A model generated the notes under the pieces. That model saw nothing but the letters and a program-made list of their open reading frames with translations, did no database searches and had not been told where the DNA came from. The translations under genes were made by a program, and so were the position numbers. Positions 44,663 to 54,985 of a stretch of 64,000 bases of DNA are shown one piece after another (the first letter of the stretch is position 1; the number at the start of each line of letters is the position of its first letter). Source of the stretch: CAADGU01 sp964581605 (lineage in GTDB: Bacteria; Chloroflexota; Anaerolineae; Promineifilales; Promineifilaceae); the NCBI GenBank assembly GCA_964581605.1, contig CAZOPF010000014.1, forward strand, positions 9,733-73,732. Reading direction: 5' to 3'.

Positions 44663-44977
44663 ATGATTCAAGAACTCGTTTTGGAACAACATATCGTAGC
44701 TGCACCTGGTATTCGCAGCGGCAAACCGCGATTGGATGGCACACGCATTACGGTGGCCGATGTGGTGATCATGCACTTGCGGCTGGGACAATCGCTTGAG
44801 GAAATCGCTGGGGAATACGATCTGTCGTTGGCGGCTGTACATGCAGCCATGTCTTATTACTATGATCATCGAGATGAGATTGAAACCAGCATTGCGGAAA
44901 GCCAGCGTTATGCGGAAGAGATGTCCAAAAGCACAAAATCGCTTTTACAAGAGAAGTTAACGGCCGCCCGTGTCTGA
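44663..44977 (+). CDS. DUF433 protein (antitoxin-like)
   Basis: A 104-residue protein. IRSGKPRLDGTRITVADVVI and GQSLEEIAGEYDLSLAAVHA are the DUF433 winged-helix-like signature. DUF433 proteins are usually followed by a DUF5615 PIN-like gene, as here, and are regarded as the antitoxin. The start overlaps no other gene and is 7 bases past the metH stop. The stop overlaps the next start by 8 bases. Confidence 0.88.
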   Translation: MIQELVLEQHIVAAPGIRSGKPRLDGTRITVADVVIMHLRLGQSLEEIAGEYDLSLAAVHAAMSYYYDHRDEIETSIAESQRYAEEMSKSTKSLLQEKLTAARV

Positions 44978-45305
44978 ACGGATGCGTTTCCACCTGGATG
45001 AAAATGTAGACCACCGCGTAGCCCGTGCTTTGCAGCGCCATGGAGTGGATGTGACAACGGCCGTGTCTGCCAATCTGCGTACCGCCAGTGATAAAGAACA
45101 TCTCTCCTTTGCCAAAGAAGAAAATCGCGTCATCGTCACGCATGATGACGACTTTCTCCGTTTAGCCAGCCAAACAAACGACCACAATGGCATCGTCTAT
45201 TGCCATAAAACAAAGTACACTGTCGGTGATTTAGTTCGCCGTCTGATTCTGGTGTTTGAGGTGCTGAACCCTGAGGAAATGATGGGACACGTTGAATATC
45301 TGTAG
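44970..45305 (+). CDS. DUF5615 PIN-like protein (toxin-like)
   Basis: A 111-residue protein. RFHLDENVDHRVARALQRHG has the N-terminal acidic residues, and VIVTHDDDFLRL the central Asp cluster of the PIN-like nuclease fold. The pairing with DUF433 supports a toxin role; nuclease activity is inferred from the family. Start GTG at 44970, or ATG at 44982. Confidence 0.87.
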   Translation: MSERMRFHLDENVDHRVARALQRHGVDVTTAVSANLRTASDKEHLSFAKEENRVIVTHDDDFLRLASQTNDHNGIVYCHKTKYTVGDLVRRLILVFEVLNPEEMMGHVEYL

Positions 45306-45368
45306 GAAACGGCCGTGTCAACCCCAATCAGGTAGCCTCTCACGTCATCTGCAAAGGACAAACAGTAG

Positions 45369-45430
45369 AAACCACCGAGCGCCCGAGCGCTGGCTGGCTT
45401 CCAATCTGGGATATGACCCGATATAATGCC
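45369..45430 (+). repeat. Decayed copy of the metH 3' end
   Basis: AAACCACCGAGCG through CTGGCTGGCTTCCAATCTGG to TATAATGCC. Compared with 44606-44660 it carries an 8-base insertion (CCCGAGCG) and a few substitutions. No ORF of MetH continues upstream; it stands alone between the two toxin-antitoxin pairs. It also places a TATAAT 35 bases ahead of the hicB start. Confidence 0.85.
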
Positions 45431-45462
45431 TATAGCTTCTATACGCTGAAAAGAGGTACAAA

Positions 45463-45705
45463 ATGCTAACTACTTATATTCAGGCAGCCATGCAGCAGGC
45501 AACTTATGAGATTTTGGAAGATGGCAGTTTTTACGGCGAAATTCCGGGGGTTCAAGGTGTGTATGCCAATACATATAGCCTGGAATCTTGCCGTGAAGAA
45601 TTACAAGAAGTGCTGGAAGGTTGGATCGTATTGGGGTTGCGCCTGGGACATACTTTGCCTGTTGTTAATGGGTTAAAACTGGATGTTATTCCCGAAACTG
45701 TCTGA
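45463..45705 (+). CDS. HicB family antitoxin
   Basis: An 80-residue protein. YEILEDGSFYGEIPGVQGVY is the HicB partial-RNaseH-like signature, followed by SLESCREELQEVLEGWIVLG. It neutralises HicA. The ATG at 45463 follows AAAGAGGTACAAA. It overlaps hicA by one base. The order antitoxin-toxin is usual for this HicBA type. Confidence 0.88.
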   Translation: MLTTYIQAAMQQATYEILEDGSFYGEIPGVQGVYANTYSLESCREELQEVLEGWIVLGLRLGHTLPVVNGLKLDVIPETV

Positions 45706-45923
45706 TGCCTCACCTTGCGCCAATTTCACGCCAAAAGCTGATCAAAACTCCCCGCAGTGCCGGTTTTGAAGGCCCTTACTCCGGTGGCAAACATCAATAC
45801 ATGGTCAGGGGGGAGGTTCGCCTGGTTATTCCCAACCCACATGGCGGGGATATCAGTGCAGCGTTGTTATCACGAATTTTACGCCAGGCGGGTATCGGCC
45901 GAGAGGAATGGGAGCAAATCTAA
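45705..45923 (+). CDS. HicA family mRNA interferase toxin
   Basis: A 72-residue dsRNA-binding-fold toxin. LIKTPRSAGFEGPYSGGKHQ ends in the motif GKHQYM with the catalytic His, and VIPNPHGGDISAALLSRILR follows. The family cleaves mRNA. Start by TGATG overlap with the antitoxin. Confidence 0.88.
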   Translation: MPHLAPISRQKLIKTPRSAGFEGPYSGGKHQYMVRGEVRLVIPNPHGGDISAALLSRILRQAGIGREEWEQI

Positions 45924-45960
45924 CGCTGGTTTCCAGCCTGGGGCTTGACCGGGGGTTGAA

Positions 45961-46437
45961 ATGTCTGAAAATCCATCGCCAGAAGTAAAGAGGTTAAGTT
46001 TCCATGTATATGTTAAGCGGCTCAAAAAACCTTTCCGGCTTTCAATGGTTGGTTTTCTCTTAGGTTTTAGTCTGGTTATTGTTGGTGATATGACTCGTCA
46101 AAATGCATCACTTGAGCAAGTTGGTAATGGTTTCTGGGCACCACAATCCATTCTGACATCAATTGGGTTCTTGTTGTTAAGTGTAAGTGGCATTATCTAC
46201 TTTGGAATCATTATGATTCTGGCGTGGCGAACCAATAATCCATACTTGTATTCCAAAGTTATGCGTCGCTTAGTTATAATTGGTGGCTACCCAAGGTGGA
46301 GCGATAAAACAAATCTTAGGATGGCGCGTTTTCTACCTCTTATTTGTATATTGCTCTTTTGCGTACTCTTTCCTCGATTAAACCAGATGAAAGGTCGCAC
46401 ATCGGGCAGTGTTGGTTTACACCAGATGCCCCGGTGA
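45961..46437 (+). CDS. Hypothetical membrane protein
   Basis: A 158-residue protein of unknown family. Predicted helices: about 22-40 (LSMVGFLLGFSLVIVGD), 60-85 (SIGFLLLSVSGIIYFGIIMI) and 115-135 (FLPLICILLFCVLF). A lower-GC codon style than its neighbours and absence of the ACGGCCGT word suggest an acquired gene. No partner recognised. Confidence 0.6.
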   Translation: MSENPSPEVKRLSFHVYVKRLKKPFRLSMVGFLLGFSLVIVGDMTRQNASLEQVGNGFWAPQSILTSIGFLLLSVSGIIYFGIIMILAWRTNNPYLYSKVMRRLVIIGGYPRWSDKTNLRMARFLPLICILLFCVLFPRLNQMKGRTSGSVGLHQMPR

Positions 46438-46443
46438 GGAGCA

Positions 46444-48384
<1,941 letters not shown>

Positions 48385-48432
48385 AGGCGGAAATGATAAT
48401 CGGCAATTGGGTTTTCGCCAAAAGCTGCCTGG

Positions 48433-48478
48433 GGTGGCAGGTGGCAGGTGGCAGGCAATCACTTGCCACCTGCCACGC
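48433..48478. repeat. Two-armed word repeat (GGTGGCAGGTGGCAG / CCACCTGCCAC)
   Basis: GGTGGCAGGTGGCAGGTGGC followed by AGGCAATCACTTGCCACC and TGCCAC. A further gene-border hairpin built from its own word. Confidence 0.7.
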
Positions 48479-48485
48479 TAATTGT

Positions 48486-48551
48486 ACGGGCGAGGCAGTT
48501 GGGGCATATCTTGTCTAGCAAATCAATATCTTTCCCAACTGCCTCGCCCCT
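48486..48551. repeat. Inverted repeat GGGCGAGGCAGTTGGG / CCCAACTGCCTCGCCC
   Basis: The 16-base arms are exact complements, separated by about 32 bases. It lies between the divergent S9 peptidase and FHA genes. Confidence 0.85.
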
Positions 48552-48611
48552 ACTTGCACACTTTCGCACTTTATTTTTATACTCCTGGCAACGCCGTCAC
48601 AGGAGGATTGG

Positions 48612-49283
48612 ATGAGCGACTTCACTTTAAGCCCACCACCGAACCCATCGCGCGGTATAACTGCCTATGTGGTGCTGGAGCGGGGGCCTACGCCAGATAA
48701 ACGATATGAGATTACGGCCGTCGCCAGCACCATCGGCCGTTCCCCCCAAAACGAAATTGTCATCAATGACCCGGAAATGTCGCGGCGACACGCCCAGATT
48801 GTGCAAAAGGGTGAGGGCTTTACCGTTGAAGACCTGGGCAGCACCAATGGCACCTTTGTCAACGGGCAACGCTGCATGGGTTCAACGCCTCTTCATCACG
48901 GCGACCGGATTGAGTTTGGTGATACCGTCAGCCTGATTTTTTACCAGACGGCCGTTGCCCCTCCCCTCATGCCCGCCCCGCCTATTCACCTGGAAGAAGA
49001 AGATACGGCCGATCTGCCCCCCGTCAAACCCCCACCCCGCCCGCCAGTTTCCGCATCTTTTCAGGATCAATACCTGCCCGCAGCAGAAGCCCCAGGCGGC
49101 CGTCGCACTAATCGCGTGGTATCAGGTTGTGTGTTGGCGGTGGTATTACTCATCTGCTGCTGCGGCATTCTGGTCATTGTGCTAGACGGTTACCAGCAGG
49201 GGCAATATCTCTATTGTGGTGGGTTACGGCCGTTGTGGGATCTCGTTTTAGGGCCGTTAGGGTTCAACCCTCTCTGCCCGTAA
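48612..49283 (+). CDS. FHA-domain membrane protein
   Basis: A 223-residue protein. Residues about 15-115 are an FHA domain with TIGRSPQNEIVINDPEMSRR and the HAQIVQ and DLGSTNGTFVNG motifs, which bind phosphothreonine. A Pro-rich linker leads to a transmembrane helix (about 180-200) and a short tail with CC and two further Cys. It could bring Ser/Thr kinase signalling to the membrane. ATG at 48612 with AGGAGGATTGG. Confidence 0.9.
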   Translation: MSDFTLSPPPNPSRGITAYVVLERGPTPDKRYEITAVASTIGRSPQNEIVINDPEMSRRHAQIVQKGEGFTVEDLGSTNGTFVNGQRCMGSTPLHHGDRIEFGDTVSLIFYQTAVAPPLMPAPPIHLEEEDTADLPPVKPPPRPPVSASFQDQYLPAAEAPGGRRTNRVVSGCVLAVVLLICCCGILVIVLDGYQQGQYLYCGGLRPLWDLVLGPLGFNPLCP

Positions 49284-49348
49284 GCCGCCATCGGGTTTCG
49301 GCCCGCCCTGTGTCTTTTATCAACCTGTAGGTCAAAAGGAGTATAAAA

Positions 49349-50842
49349 ATGGACAGATTTCAAGATTTCCTGGTGGAAACATTGGGTAACAGCCTGTTTA
49401 ATTTGTTAGCTGCGCTGGTTATCCTGGTCATTGGGTATGTGGTAGCCCGTCTGGTAGCCGGGTTGCTGCGTCGCCTGTTGCAGCGCGTTCGGCTGAACGA
49501 ACGGGTAGCCAGGCGGTTTAGTCGAGATTTTGGTCTGCCAGAAGCCAACCTGGAAAGCCTGATCGCCACCATTACCTTTTGGGTGCTGCTCATTTTCGTC
49601 TTTGTGGCGGTGGTGGAACGGCTCAATCTGGTCATCGTGGCCCAGGCCATTGAACCATTGCTAACCAGCATTACCGGCGAATTCCTGCCAGGGCTGGTTA
49701 CGGCGCTGCTGCTGCTGCTGCTGGCGTGGGTGCTGGCTGTCATCTTCAAAGCTATTGTGGTTCGCCTGTGCAGCATGGCAAAGCTGGATGAGCGCATGAC
49801 CCGGCATGGGGCGCTGCATGAAGGAGAGCAGGTCTCCATTAGCGAATCGCTGGGTGTGACCGTTTTCTGGCTGGTTATCTTGCTGTTTATCCCGGCGATA
49901 TTGGATGCGTTGGGGGTTACGGCCGTGTCCGAACCCTTCACCCAGGCCACATCCGCCTTCTTTGCTTACCTGCCTAACATTGTCTCCGCCCTCATCATTT
50001 TTGTGGTCGGCTGGCTGCTGGCGCGGGTGCTGCGGCAGCTGGTCACCAACTTGCTGGCGGCCATTCGTGTGGTAGATAGCCTGGGCGAACGGGTGGGGCT
50101 GCGCGGCGAACAATCCCTTTCCCGGCTGCTGGGCACCATCACCTATGCTATCGTCATGCTTGTCATCCTCATTGCCGCGTTAGACGCGCTGGACATTGCC
50201 GCCATCTCCGACCCGGCCACCTCCATGCTCACCATCATTTTGAACGCCATTCCCGCTTTTATTGGCGCGGTGCTGGTGCTGGTAATTGCCTATTACATTG
50301 CCCGGCTGGTCATGGGGCTGGTGGTAGACCTGCTGGCGGGCATTGGCTTTGACCGTTGGCCGGCCGCATTGGGGATCAACTATGCCGGGACACGCACCCC
50401 CTCCCAGCTGGTGGGGTATCTGGTACTGATCGGCATTATGTTGTTTGCGGCCGTAGCGGCCACCGACCTGCTCAATTCGGAGTCGCTGTCACTCATCTTA
50501 GCCACCATGGTAGATTTCTTCTTCCGGGTGGTGCTGGCGCTGGCGATCATTGCTTTTGGCCTCTATTTTGCCAACCTGGCACAATCTCTGGTGGCAAGCG
50601 CGGGCGGGGCCAACGGCCGTGTGTGGGGTATCGCCGCCCGCGCTGCCATCCTCATCCTGGCTATCGCCATGGCCCTACGCCAGCTGGGGTTAGCCGATGA
50701 TATTGTTAATCTGGCGTTCGGCCTGATATTGGGTGCATTGGCCCTGGCCGCCGCCCTGGCCTTTGGTTTGGGTGGGCGTGAAGTTGCCGGGCAAGAACTC
50801 GGCCGTCTCGTCAGCCGGATGCGGGCCGAGGAAAAAGAGTAA
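49349..50842 (+). CDS. TM-helix-repeat mechanosensitive-channel-like protein (CmpX type)
   Basis: A 497-residue protein with four copies of a conserved transmembrane helix unit: FNLLAALVILVIGYVVARLV, FLPGLVTALLLLLLAWVLAV, YLPNIVSALIIFVVGWLLAR and AIPAFIGAVLVLVIAYYIAR. Additional hydrophobic segments lie between. The MscS beta-domain is absent. Such proteins are related to mechanosensitive channels; their activity is little studied. The TAA stop lies in the GTAATTG word repeat. Confidence 0.85.
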   Translation: MDRFQDFLVETLGNSLFNLLAALVILVIGYVVARLVAGLLRRLLQRVRLNERVARRFSRDFGLPEANLESLIATITFWVLLIFVFVAVVERLNLVIVAQAIEPLLTSITGEFLPGLVTALLLLLLAWVLAVIFKAIVVRLCSMAKLDERMTRHGALHEGEQVSISESLGVTVFWLVILLFIPAILDALGVTAVSEPFTQATSAFFAYLPNIVSALIIFVVGWLLARVLRQLVTNLLAAIRVVDSLGERVGLRGEQSLSRLLGTITYAIVMLVILIAALDALDIAAISDPATSMLTIILNAIPAFIGAVLVLVIAYYIARLVMGLVVDLLAGIGFDRWPAALGINYAGTRTPSQLVGYLVLIGIMLFAAVAATDLLNSESLSLILATMVDFFFRVVLALAIIAFGLYFANLAQSLVASAGGANGRVWGIAARAAILILAIAMALRQLGLADDIVNLAFGLILGALALAAALAFGLGGREVAGQELGRLVSRMRAEEKE

Positions 50843-50904
50843 TTGGGTAATTAAGTAATTGAGTAATTGGGTAATTATGTCAATTGCCCAATTACTCAAT
50901 TACA
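50839..50904. repeat. Two-armed word repeat (GTAATTG / CAATTAC)
   Basis: The left arm iterates GTAATTGGGTAATTAAG, the right arm CAATTGCCCAATTACTCAAT. Both convergent genes end inside it: the stop of the channel gene and that of the M1 peptidase are TAA codons from the word. It is likely a bidirectional terminator-like hairpin. Confidence 0.85.
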
Positions 50905-52409
50905 TCCTCACCCCCCCCCAACCACCGATTGAAAAAGTCAGCCAATGATTTCCCGGCGGCCGCTTCCATGACGGCAATAAACTGTTCATCACTGGCTGTG
51001 CCATGCCCGTATTGCTGGAAATAGGTTTGCAGTCCGGCAAAAAAGGCGTCGTCACCCATTTCCCGGCGTAATTCGTGAATCATGAGCGCACCGCCGAAAT
51101 AGGTGTAGCCGCTGAACAGGTCGGCAGGAGGCGGATTGCGCAGCGGTTGGCCCAGTTCATCGTTGTCCTCTAAAAAGGCGCGGATGCCCTCCATTTGCAG
51201 TTCCAATCCTTCGGGATCATCGCGGTACTCCCAGAGGAAGGAGGTGTAGGTGGCAAAACCTTCATTGCGCCACATTTCGCCCCAGGAATCCAGGCTGACC
51301 CAATCGCCAAACCACATATGCGCCAGTTCGTGGATGGCCGTCTGCTCATCCAACATGCCCGTAGAGAGCAGCACCATCGTCTGCGTTTCCAGCGACACGC
51401 CGGGCGCATGAACGGCCACATAACCAAATTCTTCGTAGGGGTAATCGCCAAATAAATCACCCATCCAGTCAATGGCTGCCTGGCTGGCGGCCGTAGCCTG
51501 TTCAAATTCTGCCCGGCTATCAGAAAAAACGTAATCACGCACAGGAATCCCAGTTGGCGATAGCGTCTCTATGCGCTCGTAATCGCCAACGGCAACAGTT
51601 GCCAGGTAAGAGGCCATGGGGTAGTTGTGTTCCCAGATGAAGGTGTTGTTTTCCTGGCTGATGAGACGGCCGTTGGCAACGGCCGTCATCCCCTCTGGCA
51701 CGGTAATCTCAAAACGGTAGGTTGCCTTGTCACGCGGGTGGTCATTGTTGGGAAACCAGTACCGCGCCCCGTCTGGCTCAGAGAGGATGTAAATGGTATT
51801 GTCCCGTTCATAAAACAGCCCCAACCAACTGGCAAAACCCACATACGGAGAAGGGTCTTGCACCGTCTGACCATGATAACGAACGATGATTTGGAACTGC
51901 TCCTCAGAAGCCAGTAGTTTGGGCAACGTAACAATGAGTTTGCCCGCTTCACGGCGGAAATCAGCTGGCTGCCCATCAACCAGTAGTTCATCAATATCGA
52001 AGCCCATAAAATCCAGCGATACTTCCCCCAGGTTATCCAGCGCAGCTACCAAGTCAATGGTCGCCACACCCTCAATTTCGTACTCCAGCGCCGGGTCGAG
52101 AGTGAGTTGCAGGGTGTAATGCCGCACATCATAGCCGGTGTTGCCCAGTTCGGGGGCGTAAGGGTCGCCAATCGAACGCCCTCCGGCCACGATGCCACCC
52201 CTCACGGCCGTATCCGGCACATCGGTCGTGGAGGTGGGTACGCTTGTTGTGCTGGGTGCAGTTGCAGTGGCCGTGTGTGCGATGGCTGGTTCTGCTGTGA
52301 CCGCCGTTGTTGCCAGCACCGCCGGGCCAGCTTCCACAACTGGCCCCTGACCACAGGCGACCAGAAACAGTATGCCCCACACCAGCCCCGTCAATTTAAT
52401 GTTTACCAT
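50892..52409 (-). CDS. M1 family aminopeptidase, lipoprotein
   Basis: A 505-residue zinc aminopeptidase anchored at the cell surface. The signal peptide ends FLVACGQG (lipobox Cys about 20), then a Thr/Ser-rich linker. The N-terminal beta domain (from DVRHYTLQLTLDPALEYEIE) leads to the catalytic HELAHMWFGDWVSLDSWGEM with HExxH, and NEGFA supplies the third ligand. The C-terminal part is short, ending in DFFNRWLGGGEDVIE. Substrates are N-terminal residues of peptides. Fits with the Opp importer as peptide nutrition. Confidence 0.92.
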   Translation of the reverse strand: MVNIKLTGLVWGILFLVACGQGPVVEAGPAVLATTAVTAEPAIAHTATATAPSTTSVPTSTTDVPDTAVRGGIVAGGRSIGDPYAPELGNTGYDVRHYTLQLTLDPALEYEIEGVATIDLVAALDNLGEVSLDFMGFDIDELLVDGQPADFRREAGKLIVTLPKLLASEEQFQIIVRYHGQTVQDPSPYVGFASWLGLFYERDNTIYILSEPDGARYWFPNNDHPRDKATYRFEITVPEGMTAVANGRLISQENNTFIWEHNYPMASYLATVAVGDYERIETLSPTGIPVRDYVFSDSRAEFEQATAASQAAIDWMGDLFGDYPYEEFGYVAVHAPGVSLETQTMVLLSTGMLDEQTAIHELAHMWFGDWVSLDSWGEMWRNEGFATYTSFLWEYRDDPEGLELQMEGIRAFLEDNDELGQPLRNPPPADLFSGYTYFGGALMIHELRREMGDDAFFAGLQTYFQQYGHGTASDEQFIAVMEAAAGKSLADFFNRWLGGGEDVIE

Positions 52410-52596
52410 ATGCGCCTCTATCATTCCTTGCATTTTTTGTGCCTTCTCTCCATACTCATTCCAGTTTGAACCGTTTTACGCAATCAGACAAATAAAAGTT
52501 CACCATGTCAGGTGATTAAGTATTCAACTGTTTAGGTGTTCAGGCACTCATGTCAACACGTAAACAACCAAACACCTTTTTCCCGGAGAACCCGCA

Positions 52597-53820
52597 TTGG
52601 CCGAACATCTGAAACTCCGCCCACTGGATTATCAACAGGTTTACCACCTGGGGCAGCAAATGTGGTATTTACATGACCCATTGCAGTTAACTCCCTACCA
52701 GCTGATCATGCCGCCCGTGCTGGCCCAAATGCTCCTCTTTATGGATGGCTCACGCGATGCGCTGCAGGTTCATCGAGCGTTATGTCAACATTTGGGTGTG
52801 GAATTAGAAGAAACAATCGTGCTGGATACGCTGGCGCAGTTGGACGAGGCGTGTTTGCTGGACAATGCCCGCTCACGGCAACGCATGGAGGAGGTATGGG
52901 CTGAATACCGTGCCCAACCCTTTCGGCCGCCCGCATTGGCAAAGAACAGTTACCCGGAACAGCCCGCACGCCTGAGGCTGCTATTGGAGGAGTACGGCCG
53001 TGCCGATAATCTCAATGGCTGGCAGCCCTGGCACGGCCGGGGTCTCATCTCCCCTCATATTGATTATCCACGTGGCGGCCCCGTTTATGCCGGCGTGTGG
53101 CAGCGGGCGTGCCAGGCTGTGCTGGCTGCGGATCTGGTCATCATCTTTGGCACCGACCACAAAGGCGGGGCGGGCACCTTCACGCTCACCCGCCAGCATT
53201 ACGCCACTCCCTATGGCGTCATCCCCACCGACCTGGAGCTGGTAGACCGGCTGGCGGCCGCCATTGGCCCAGAAAATGCCTTTGCTGAGGAGTTGCACCA
53301 CCGCAACGAACATTCCATCGAGCTATCGGCCGTCTGGCTGCATCACATTTACCAACAGGCGGGCGTTAATCCCAAACCGATGCTGCCGGTGCTGATTGGC
53401 TCATTCCACCACTTCATGCTGAACGGCCGCCACCCAGCGCAAGACGACCTGCTGCTGACTGCTCTGGAAACGTTAAAACGAGAAACGGCCGACCGCCGGG
53501 TGCTGGCGATAGCTTCGGTAGATTTTGCCCACGTTGGCCCGGCATTTGGCGACGAGTTTGTGATGGATGATGGCCGTCGTGCCGCCCTGCGCCAATCAGA
53601 TGGCCGGCTGATACAGGCCATCATACGTGGGGATGCCGCCGGGTTTTATGAGCAGATTACGGCCGTGCAAGACCAGAACCGCATCTGTGGCTTCTCCCCC
53701 ATCTACCTGCTGCTGCAATACCTGGGCAGCACCGAAGGCGTGCAAATTGCCTACGCCCACTGCCCCGCCGACGCACAAGACCATTCGCTCGTCTCCATCG
53801 CCGGGATATTGTTGGAATAG
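52597..53820 (+). CDS. Memo family protein (AmmeMemoRadiSam system B) with PqqD-like N-terminus
   Basis: A 407-residue protein. The C-terminal part (about 147-407) is the Memo fold with its metal-ligand type motifs: LISPHIDYPRGGPVYAG, FGTDHKGG, HHRNEHSIELSAVWL and SFHHF. The N-terminal 130 residues (MWYLHDPLQLTPYQLIMPP, LLFMDGSRDALQVHRAL) look like a winged helix related to PqqD. Memo is usually encoded with AMMECR1 and a radical SAM gene; neither is present here. The start is a TTG after CGGAGAACCCGCA. Confidence 0.87.
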   Translation: MAEHLKLRPLDYQQVYHLGQQMWYLHDPLQLTPYQLIMPPVLAQMLLFMDGSRDALQVHRALCQHLGVELEETIVLDTLAQLDEACLLDNARSRQRMEEVWAEYRAQPFRPPALAKNSYPEQPARLRLLLEEYGRADNLNGWQPWHGRGLISPHIDYPRGGPVYAGVWQRACQAVLAADLVIIFGTDHKGGAGTFTLTRQHYATPYGVIPTDLELVDRLAAAIGPENAFAEELHHRNEHSIELSAVWLHHIYQQAGVNPKPMLPVLIGSFHHFMLNGRHPAQDDLLLTALETLKRETADRRVLAIASVDFAHVGPAFGDEFVMDDGRRAALRQSDGRLIQAIIRGDAAGFYEQITAVQDQNRICGFSPIYLLLQYLGSTEGVQIAYAHCPADAQDHSLVSIAGILLE

Positions 53821-53883
53821 TTGCGCGAAGAACACGGTGGTGCAGATTTATCTGCCGCATGGCGGAATATGCATAAGTTAGCG

Positions 53884-53942
53884 ATTGGGTAATTGGGTAA
53901 TTAAGTAATTGAAGCGGCTCATTACCCAATTACTCAATTACA
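53884..53942. repeat. Two-armed word repeat (GTAATTG / CAATTAC)
   Basis: GGGTAATTGGGTAATTAAGT and, after GAAGCGGCT, CATTACCCAATTACTCAATT. Same family as 20831 and 50839; it lies between the Memo gene and the tRNA promoter. Confidence 0.85.
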
Positions 53943-53968
53943 TACTTACTGCACGGTTACTTACCCTT

Positions 53969-53996
53969 TTGACACTCATCTGACAGTGGTTATAAT
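53969..53996 (+). promoter_or_regulatory. Sigma-70-type promoter of tRNA-Leu
   Basis: TTGACA, 16 bases, TATAAT: both hexamers are perfect consensus, 21 bases before the tRNA. The strongest promoter visible in this window. Confidence 0.9.
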
Positions 53997-54016
53997 TGGC
54001 CTTATCCAAGCCATAA

Positions 54017-54099
54017 GCCCAGGTGGCGGAATTGGCATACGCGGCAGGTTGAGGGCCTGTGTCCTGACGGACGTGGAGGTTCGAGTCCTCTCCTGGGCA
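54017..54099 (+). tRNA. tRNA-Leu (anticodon GAG)
   Basis: An 83-base class II tRNA. Acceptor GCCCAGG/CCTGGGC with discriminator A; the D arm begins TGGCGGAATTGGCA; the anticodon stem GCAGG/CCTGT encloses the loop TTGAGGG, giving anticodon GAG. The variable arm is GTCCTGACGGAC, and the T arm GGAGGTTCGAGTCCTCT. CCA is not encoded. It reads CUC and CUU leucine codons. Confidence 0.95.
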
Positions 54100-54110
54100 T
54101 ACTGAAAGGG

Positions 54111-54138
54111 CCAGAGATAACACCTCTGGTCTTTTTTT
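54111..54138 (+). terminator. Terminator of tRNA-Leu
   Basis: CCAGAG-ATAACAC-CTCTGG followed by TCTTTTTTT, just after the tRNA 3' end. Confidence 0.88.
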
Positions 54139-54271
54139 ATGAGATGACGGCCGTACCCCCTCACTAATTCCCCCACACCAATAAAATCTGTTATACTACG
54201 CCAACAGGTTCACATAACGAAGACCCTACGGTTTTCAGAAACCCTTAGGGTCTGTCACAGAGGAGTTCCCA

Positions 54272-54985
54272 ATGGCTACTATCCTGGTTATTGACGACGA
54301 TGAATTGGTGTCGCGCACCTTGCAGCGTGTGCTGAAAACCTATGATCACATTGTCATGGTGGCAAACAGCGGCACAGAAGGGCTGCAACTGGCGCATCGT
54401 CACCCCCCCGATCTGTTCGTGCTGGACATTATGATGCCCGGCATGGATGGCTACCAGGTATGCCGCCAGGTACGCGGCGACCCACTGCTAAAGGAAATTC
54501 CGGTGCTGTTTCTCACTGCCAAAGCCAAAGACGAAGACAAAATCGAAGGTTTTCGTGCCGGGGCCGATGATTACCTGGTCAAGCCGTTCAACATGGAAGA
54601 GTTGCACCTGCGCGTGCGGGCCATCATGCGCCGCATTGCCCCCAAAACAGTAACGGCCGCCCCTCCCGCAGAAGTTTTTGCCGGCAAAGTTGTGTTGGAT
54701 ACCCGCAGCTTCAAAGTGACCACACCTCACGGCGTGGCCCTGTTGACCAATGTGCAGTTTGACCTGCTCTACCATCTGATGAGCCACGCTGACCAGGTTT
54801 TCAACAGCCAGCAGCTTTTACAAGATGTATGGGATTACCCCCGCGACACAGGCAGCCCGGAACTGGTGCGTGCCCACATCAAAAACCTGCGCGAAAAGAT
54901 TGAACCCATCCCCAACGAACCACGATATATCCTGACGGTGCAGGGGCACGGGTATACCTTTACGACTACGCCTGAAGGGAATTAG
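54272..54985 (+). CDS. OmpR-family response regulator
   Basis: A 237-residue regulator. Receiver: ILVIDDDELVSRT, phospho-Asp in LFVLDIMMPG, Lys in YLVKPFNMEE. The winged-helix DNA-binding domain (about 135-237) has LTNVQFDLLYHLMSHADQVF and RAHIKNLREKIEP, with VQGHGYTF at the end. The partner kinase may be encoded by the next gene, 76 bases downstream. The ribosome site is AGAGGAGTTCCCA. Confidence 0.93.
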   Translation: MATILVIDDDELVSRTLQRVLKTYDHIVMVANSGTEGLQLAHRHPPDLFVLDIMMPGMDGYQVCRQVRGDPLLKEIPVLFLTAKAKDEDKIEGFRAGADDYLVKPFNMEELHLRVRAIMRRIAPKTVTAAPPAEVFAGKVVLDTRSFKVTTPHGVALLTNVQFDLLYHLMSHADQVFNSQQLLQDVWDYPRDTGSPELVRAHIKNLREKIEPIPNEPRYILTVQGHGYTFTTTPEGN

